Shown: positions 60,219 through 64,000 of the stretch, piece after piece
Layout of the letters: every line of letters begins with the position of its first letter
How positions within the stretch are numbered: the stretch's first letter is position 1
Source: Verrucomicrobiales bacterium
GTDB taxonomy: Bacteria > Verrucomicrobiota > Verrucomicrobiia > Limisphaerales > JAYPXF01
DNA length: 64,000 nucleotides
Reading direction: 5' to 3'
NCBI GenBank assembly: GCA_002715965.1
Contig: PBAL01000007.1
Coordinates: 1 to 64,000 of the forward strand
The notes under the pieces: generated by a model
What the model was told of the DNA's origin: nothing
What the model saw: the letters and a program-made list of their open reading frames with translations, nothing else
The model's database searches: none
Program-made: the position numbers and the translations under genes

Positions 60219-60629
60219 TCCGGACAATCTGTTTTCACGCGCCAGTTCCTGGCAGCAGCCCAGCGCCATGCACACGCTGCGCCCATGATTCCGGTGAATC
60301 CGGACGGGACGGATGAATTCCTTGCCACCAACCACTCGTGTATCCTCATCGGCACGTTGCCCGTCATCCAGACCATTGAATCGAAAGGCGTCCTGCAAAC
60401 GATGGCTGTCAGCGGTTTCAACGTGGCCAAGACCAGGATGGAGGACGGACGTCTTGAGCCAGTGGAACTGGGAGCGATCATCAAATCCGCTCCTCAATCT
60501 GACTGAGGTGACGTGTCGGATGCAGAATGTTTCGAGGCTTGTCGCAAACAAACCACAATCTATCCGTATTTTACGGATACACAATTCCGACGAAAAACGG
60601 CATGTTGGCCACAGCAACTCAGCAACGTC
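60219..60629. other. Region with one doubtful short frame
   Basis: These 411 bases lack a confident gene. A 73-residue frame from the ATG at 60285 reads MIPVNPDGTDEFLATNHSCI, IGTLPVIQTIESKGVLQTMA and GFNVAKTRMEDGRLEPVELG. It looks protein-like, and the same frame is open back to the ClpX-like stop, but I recognise no family and there is no clear ribosome-binding site. It may be a small gene or a remnant. Confidence 0.3.
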
Positions 60630-61631
60630 ATGTCTAACAAGCTCGAAACCGAAATCGTCGCCATTGAAGAACAACAGGATCATGGCGAGTCCGTATTCCC
60701 TTACGCCTACTTCTGCAAGTCCGACGGAGCGACCTTGGAAGACGCCAAGGCGTGGGTCGCGCAGCATCGCGATGCGCTCCTGGATCTGGCGACCACGCAC
60801 GGCACGGTGTTTTTCCGTGGGTTTCCAACCGGCAGCGTTGAAGCGTTTGACGAGATCGTCCAGTCGTTGGGGCTCCCCAACTTTCCCTACAAAAAATCTC
60901 TCTCAAATGCGGTGCGTGTAAACCGAACCGAACGCGTCTTCTCGGCGAACGAAGCGCCGCCGGAGGTCAACATCTTCTTCCATCACGAAATGGCGCAGAC
61001 GCCGTTGTACCCCAAGTGGATCATGTTCTATTGCGAGATCGCGGCTGAGGAAGGTGGCGCGACGCCAATCTGCCGTTCGGATGTTCTTTACGATCGACTC
61101 GCCGAAGAGTGTCCCGACTACGCGCGTGATTGTGAAACGAAGGGGCTCCGCTACACCAACGTCATGCCAGGTGAGAACGACTCCACTTCCGGCATGGGTC
61201 GCAGTTGGGGAAGCACACTGGGTGTCGAGACCCGCGAGCAGGCGGAAGACCGTCTCAAGGAGCTGGGTTATTCCTGGAACTGGCGTGAAGACGGCTGTCT
61301 CGAGGCCACCACGCCGGTGTTGCCCGCAGTGAAGGAGATTTCGCCGGGCCGGAAGACCTTCTTCAATCAGCTGATCGCTGCGAACAGTGGCTGGAAAGAC
61401 AGCCGCAATGACCCTTCAAAGGCGATTCGTCACGGGGATGGCAGCAAGCTTGATCCGGAAGCGACAAAGCGTGCAATTGAACTCGCGCAAGAGCTCACCT
61501 TCGACGTGAGGTGGGAGCCCGGGGATTTCTGTATCATCGACAACACGGTAGCGATGCATGCCCGTCGTCCGTTCAAGGGCACGCGGAAAGTGGTTGCGTC
61601 ATTGGCAGAGATGGAAACGCATGGGCTGTAG
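60630..61631 (+). CDS. TauD/TfdA-family Fe(II)/2-oxoglutarate dioxygenase
   Basis: This 333-residue protein is read from the ATG at 60630 (MSNKLETEIVAIEEQQDHGE); the upstream 39 codons lack family similarity. It shows the TauD-family layout: TVFFRGFPTGSVEAFDEIVQ, the metal-binding HxE in NIFFHHEMAQTP (His118, Glu120), the distal His at about 310 and the 2-oxoglutarate Arg in TVAMHARRPFKGTRKV. Such enzymes hydroxylate or desaturate small molecules, for example taurine or amino-acid precursors; SyrP-like relatives act in NRPS pathways. The biosynthetic cluster is 45 kb away, so a link is only speculative. It is a single gene, convergent with the propeller gene at 61662. Confidence 0.85.
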   Translation: MSNKLETEIVAIEEQQDHGESVFPYAYFCKSDGATLEDAKAWVAQHRDALLDLATTHGTVFFRGFPTGSVEAFDEIVQSLGLPNFPYKKSLSNAVRVNRTERVFSANEAPPEVNIFFHHEMAQTPLYPKWIMFYCEIAAEEGGATPICRSDVLYDRLAEECPDYARDCETKGLRYTNVMPGENDSTSGMGRSWGSTLGVETREQAEDRLKELGYSWNWREDGCLEATTPVLPAVKEISPGRKTFFNQLIAANSGWKDSRNDPSKAIRHGDGSKLDPEATKRAIELAQELTFDVRWEPGDFCIIDNTVAMHARRPFKGTRKVVASLAEMETHGL

Positions 61632-61661
61632 GCGAACGCGAACCCAGCGGAGAGCCGAACA

Positions 61662-64000
61662 TCACTTTTTGGGGACGCGATTGATGGTGAGGTACATCTC
61701 TTCCTCGAACACCTGTCCGCCGTCCGTCTTCAGGTCGAATTTCGCGAAGACCTGATTGACGGGCTGAATGCCGGGGATCTCAAGGAACACTCCGCGTCCG
61801 TTATTGATCAACTTCGCAGATTTGATCGCAACCTTGTCACGGCCCTGCTTGCTTGGGTTCTCGACCGACCATTGGGCTGAGCCATAACTCGCGGCCCACT
61901 TGTAGTTCCACTGGGTAAAGTCGTAGGAATCCAAGTTCGTCGCGCTTTCCTCGTCGGGATTGAAGTTGAAGGTAAACTCGATTCCGCGAGGACGAACTTT
62001 CATGTCGGTAACCAGTTTCACATCGCGCCCGGTGAAGCGCACTCGTTGAATGCCGCCCTCACCCAGACCTCGACGGCCTCCCCCATTCCATCCGTTCAAC
62101 CCAACGGCATAGACTTGTCCGTCCTTTGGATTCACTCGCGCGCGATGGATGCCGGTTTGAAAATCGAGAGGCAACTTCACAATGCCTGACTGCGCGACGT
62201 CTCCGAGGTCCTGCAACAAGAAGTAATACATCCAACCTTTGCCGAAACTGGTGTGCAGCAGGCGTCCTGCGAGAGGCCCCCAACGTTCATCATCCACCCA
62301 GAGTTGACCACCACTTGAATTGTCGAAGTCTTGTGGCATCCAAATGATCGGTTGATCGAAGGTCTTCGGAGGAATGACCTTCTTGTGATCGATGCGTCCC
62401 CCGTCTGGCGCCCAACCGCCGGGGCGGGCGTGCGTTTGGACGTATCCGTAAAAGCCGCCGGGGCGCACCATGCTGACCTTCGAAGCGGGCATCCAGCTGC
62501 CCTGATTATCGCTGACCGTGGGGAAACCGTCAGGGGTCATGCCCATGCCATTGGGTGTGCGAAATCCCGTGCAGTAGACTTCTCGCGTCTTGCCGTCGGG
62601 CGAAACCTTGATGATCGCACCCGGCAAGGCGTGATCGGTGTACTGCCCCGCCTTGGCGTAATAGAAGTTTCCGTCTTTGTCGGTCTGGAGATCGAAGTTG
62701 AATGCGTGGAAGAAGAATGACACGTCGGTATCAGCGCTGAAGCTCTCGTAGAAATCCGCTTCGCCGTCGTTGTTGTAGTCATGCAGCCGCGTCAGACGGT
62801 CCTTGCAGGTGACATAGATCTGTTCGTTTACCACTCGAACGCCAAAGGGTTCGTACAAGCCGGCGGCAAATCGTTTCCACTTCAAAGAGCCCAGGTCGCG
62901 ATCAATTCCCGATACGATCCACACGTCACCGCCATGGGTCGTGATCACCATCCGACCGTCCTTGAAGAAATCTAGTGCAGCTGTGCGAAACCAGGAGTTC
63001 CAGGGATTGGATTCGGGAATCGCCAAGCTATCGAGGGTGTAAGCGGCAGATTCCGTTCCGAGTTCACCCTTTGTGCGCAACACTTCCGGCCAGCGCGCCG
63101 GACCGCCACTGACGAGTGAAGTCAGTTGATTGGCTTCTGTTTTCCCCGCGCGATGTCTCGCCAGTCCGGCGAAGGATTGCAGTGCCGGTTCGCCCTTCCC
63201 GGCGTATCGCAGAATGTCGACCTTGGTTGTCTTTTCGGAGGCGGGAATGTTCAGGACGAGGCGGAGTTGCGAATCCACACGCCACGTCATGCCTTTCGAA
63301 TCACCGATGACAGCCGCGGCAACAAACTGACTTGGTTGATTGTTTGCGAGTTCGCCGACGGCCAAAATATTTCCACGGACAGAGCGCTCCGACCGGCTCC
63401 ACTTGTGCACCGCTGCATCCAGCGAACTGACGCCTGAAAAGTTGTCTTCGGCCACAGCGCCATGTCCCAGGCACAGTGTGAGCGCTTTCCCAGGAGAGAT
63501 TTGCAAGGCATGAACCAACGCCGGAAAACCCTTTTGTTTCTGTGGTGATTCAAGGATTTCCCGGCCGTCGATCGAATAAGAAAGAACCACCTGAGAGCCG
63601 TGTACATAGCGGCCGTGATAGTTCATCCAGTGCTGTGGAAGCGGACCCCGCGGTAGAAGATCATCCTTCGGATAATCCAACGATCCACCATGCCCCCACG
63701 CCCAATGGCGCAGCCCTTCGTTGATCTTTCCATCCGGTCGCGGCACGCCTTCGCCGCGCAGTTTCATGTGTTGGGTGTCATCAACGTTGAGAAAGCCACC
63801 ATCCCAGACGGAGAGCAGATTCATCGTGTGAAGGTCATAGGCCATGCTCGTGTTGCCACCCGCTGCGATGGTCAACGCGCTGACCGCCGTCCGTTCGAAT
63901 TGTGACGAAAGTGCCGGCCCAAAGTCGCGCACCATCCTGGTTCGGCCAGCGTTCAGATCCGCAGAGATTTTTCGGGGGAGGCTGGCGAGATAATCCTTCG
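61662..64000 (-). CDS. Secreted PVC propeller protein (membrane-bound-dehydrogenase/DUF6797-like), 5' truncated by window edge
   Basis: The frame is open through the last base (upstream codons read KDYLASLPRKISADLNAGRT), so the N-terminus lies outside. More than 775 residues are visible. N-terminal sequence (MVRDFGPALSSQFERTAVSA, LHTMNLLSVWDGGFLNVDDT) matches DUF6797-type regions. The middle is a propeller with Ca-binding-like DYNNDGEADFYESFSADTD and GTVSDNQGSWMP-type loops, PGGFYGYVQTHARPGGWAPD and LWVDDERWGPLAGRLLHTSF. The C-terminus (TFNFNPDEESATNLDSYDFT) forms a beta-sandwich. No c-heme CxxCH motif is seen in this part. Such proteins in PVC bacteria are linked to extracellular sugar or alcohol oxidation. 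It is convergent with the dioxygenase gene. Confidence 0.85.
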   Translation of the reverse strand, partial: KDYLASLPRKISADLNAGRTRMVRDFGPALSSQFERTAVSALTIAAGGNTSMAYDLHTMNLLSVWDGGFLNVDDTQHMKLRGEGVPRPDGKINEGLRHWAWGHGGSLDYPKDDLLPRGPLPQHWMNYHGRYVHGSQVVLSYSIDGREILESPQKQKGFPALVHALQISPGKALTLCLGHGAVAEDNFSGVSSLDAAVHKWSRSERSVRGNILAVGELANNQPSQFVAAAVIGDSKGMTWRVDSQLRLVLNIPASEKTTKVDILRYAGKGEPALQSFAGLARHRAGKTEANQLTSLVSGGPARWPEVLRTKGELGTESAAYTLDSLAIPESNPWNSWFRTAALDFFKDGRMVITTHGGDVWIVSGIDRDLGSLKWKRFAAGLYEPFGVRVVNEQIYVTCKDRLTRLHDYNNDGEADFYESFSADTDVSFFFHAFNFDLQTDKDGNFYYAKAGQYTDHALPGAIIKVSPDGKTREVYCTGFRTPNGMGMTPDGFPTVSDNQGSWMPASKVSMVRPGGFYGYVQTHARPGGWAPDGGRIDHKKVIPPKTFDQPIIWMPQDFDNSSGGQLWVDDERWGPLAGRLLHTSFGKGWMYYFLLQDLGDVAQSGIVKLPLDFQTGIHRARVNPKDGQVYAVGLNGWNGGGRRGLGEGGIQRVRFTGRDVKLVTDMKVRPRGIEFTFNFNPDEESATNLDSYDFTQWNYKWAASYGSAQWSVENPSKQGRDKVAIKSAKLINNGRGVFLEIPGIQPVNQVFAKFDLKTDGGQVFEEEMYLTINRVPKK

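Noticed and set aside
60630-61631. TauD-like dioxygenase as a beta-hydroxylase of the NRPS pathway (SyrP-like)
   Set aside because: It is 45 kb from the cluster with unrelated neighbours; only fold-level similarity supports the idea.
1-64000. CRISPR arrays, tRNA or rRNA genes, integrases and insertion-sequence transposases
   Set aside because: No regularly spaced repeats, cloverleaf-like sequence or recognisable recombinase/transposase protein was found on reading.

Overview
The window (about 58-60% G+C by eye) most likely comes from a bacterium of the Verrucomicrobiota, or more broadly the PVC group. The signs are a PVC-type c-heme protein with a membrane-bound-dehydrogenase beta-propeller, DUF1080/SMP-30 fusions, a LamG/propeller protein, several secreted sulfatases, a Tat-exported sugar-phosphate-isomerase-like protein, a DUF1552 remnant and a DUF433/DUF5615 toxin-antitoxin pair. 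The phylum is inferred from gene content only; no rRNA or tRNA gene was seen.

Layout. (1) 1-17355: the 3' part of a hybrid PKS-NRPS cluster on the + strand: a PKS module end (AT-KR-ACP), a luciferase-like flavin monooxygenase, an NRPS module C-A-PCP-E (Asn-like pocket), a bimodular NRPS C-A-PCP-C-A-PCP-E (Gly-like then Val-like pockets), and a MATE exporter. The four synthetase genes overlap by 4-8 bases and form one operon. No thioesterase follows the last epimerase. A perfect 26-bp inverted repeat separates the NRPS from the MATE gene. (2) 17356-22700: a broken hydrolase-like fragment, a MacB-type ABC exporter pair, remnants of DUF1552 and other genes, a TIM-barrel isomerase-like protein and a small cytosolic protein. 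(3) 22730-28172: the complete 2-oxoglutarate dehydrogenase operon (E1-E2-E3) on the - strand. (4) 28452-35194: small membrane, secreted and metal-binding proteins, then a - strand operon NlpC/P60 - sirtuin - heparinase-like - AlgD-like dehydrogenase. (5) 35400-57470: a catabolic/secretome region with sulfatases, beta-propeller proteins, an FAD-oxidoreductase/hydrolase fusion, a 1804-residue multidomain PVC cytochrome protein and several damaged genes. (6) 57616-64000: fabD, a ClpX-like AAA+ unfoldase, a TauD-like dioxygenase and a truncated propeller protein running off the window.

The main theme is contrast. The biosynthetic operon and central-metabolism genes look intact, while many accessory genes around them are broken: two in-frame amber codons, two frameshifts, one sulfatase deletion that removes the catalytic motif, and several isolated gene tails. 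Palindromic intergenic elements are also frequent. This could reflect a lineage with eroding accessory genes (for example a host-associated producer of a peptide-polyketide) or partly assembly error. The sequence alone cannot decide between these.

Predicted product logic: an upstream acyl/polyketide chain is extended by malonate, then D-Asn, Gly and a D-configured aliphatic residue (Val-like) are added; a flavin monooxygenase may oxidise an intermediate and the MATE pump may export the product.
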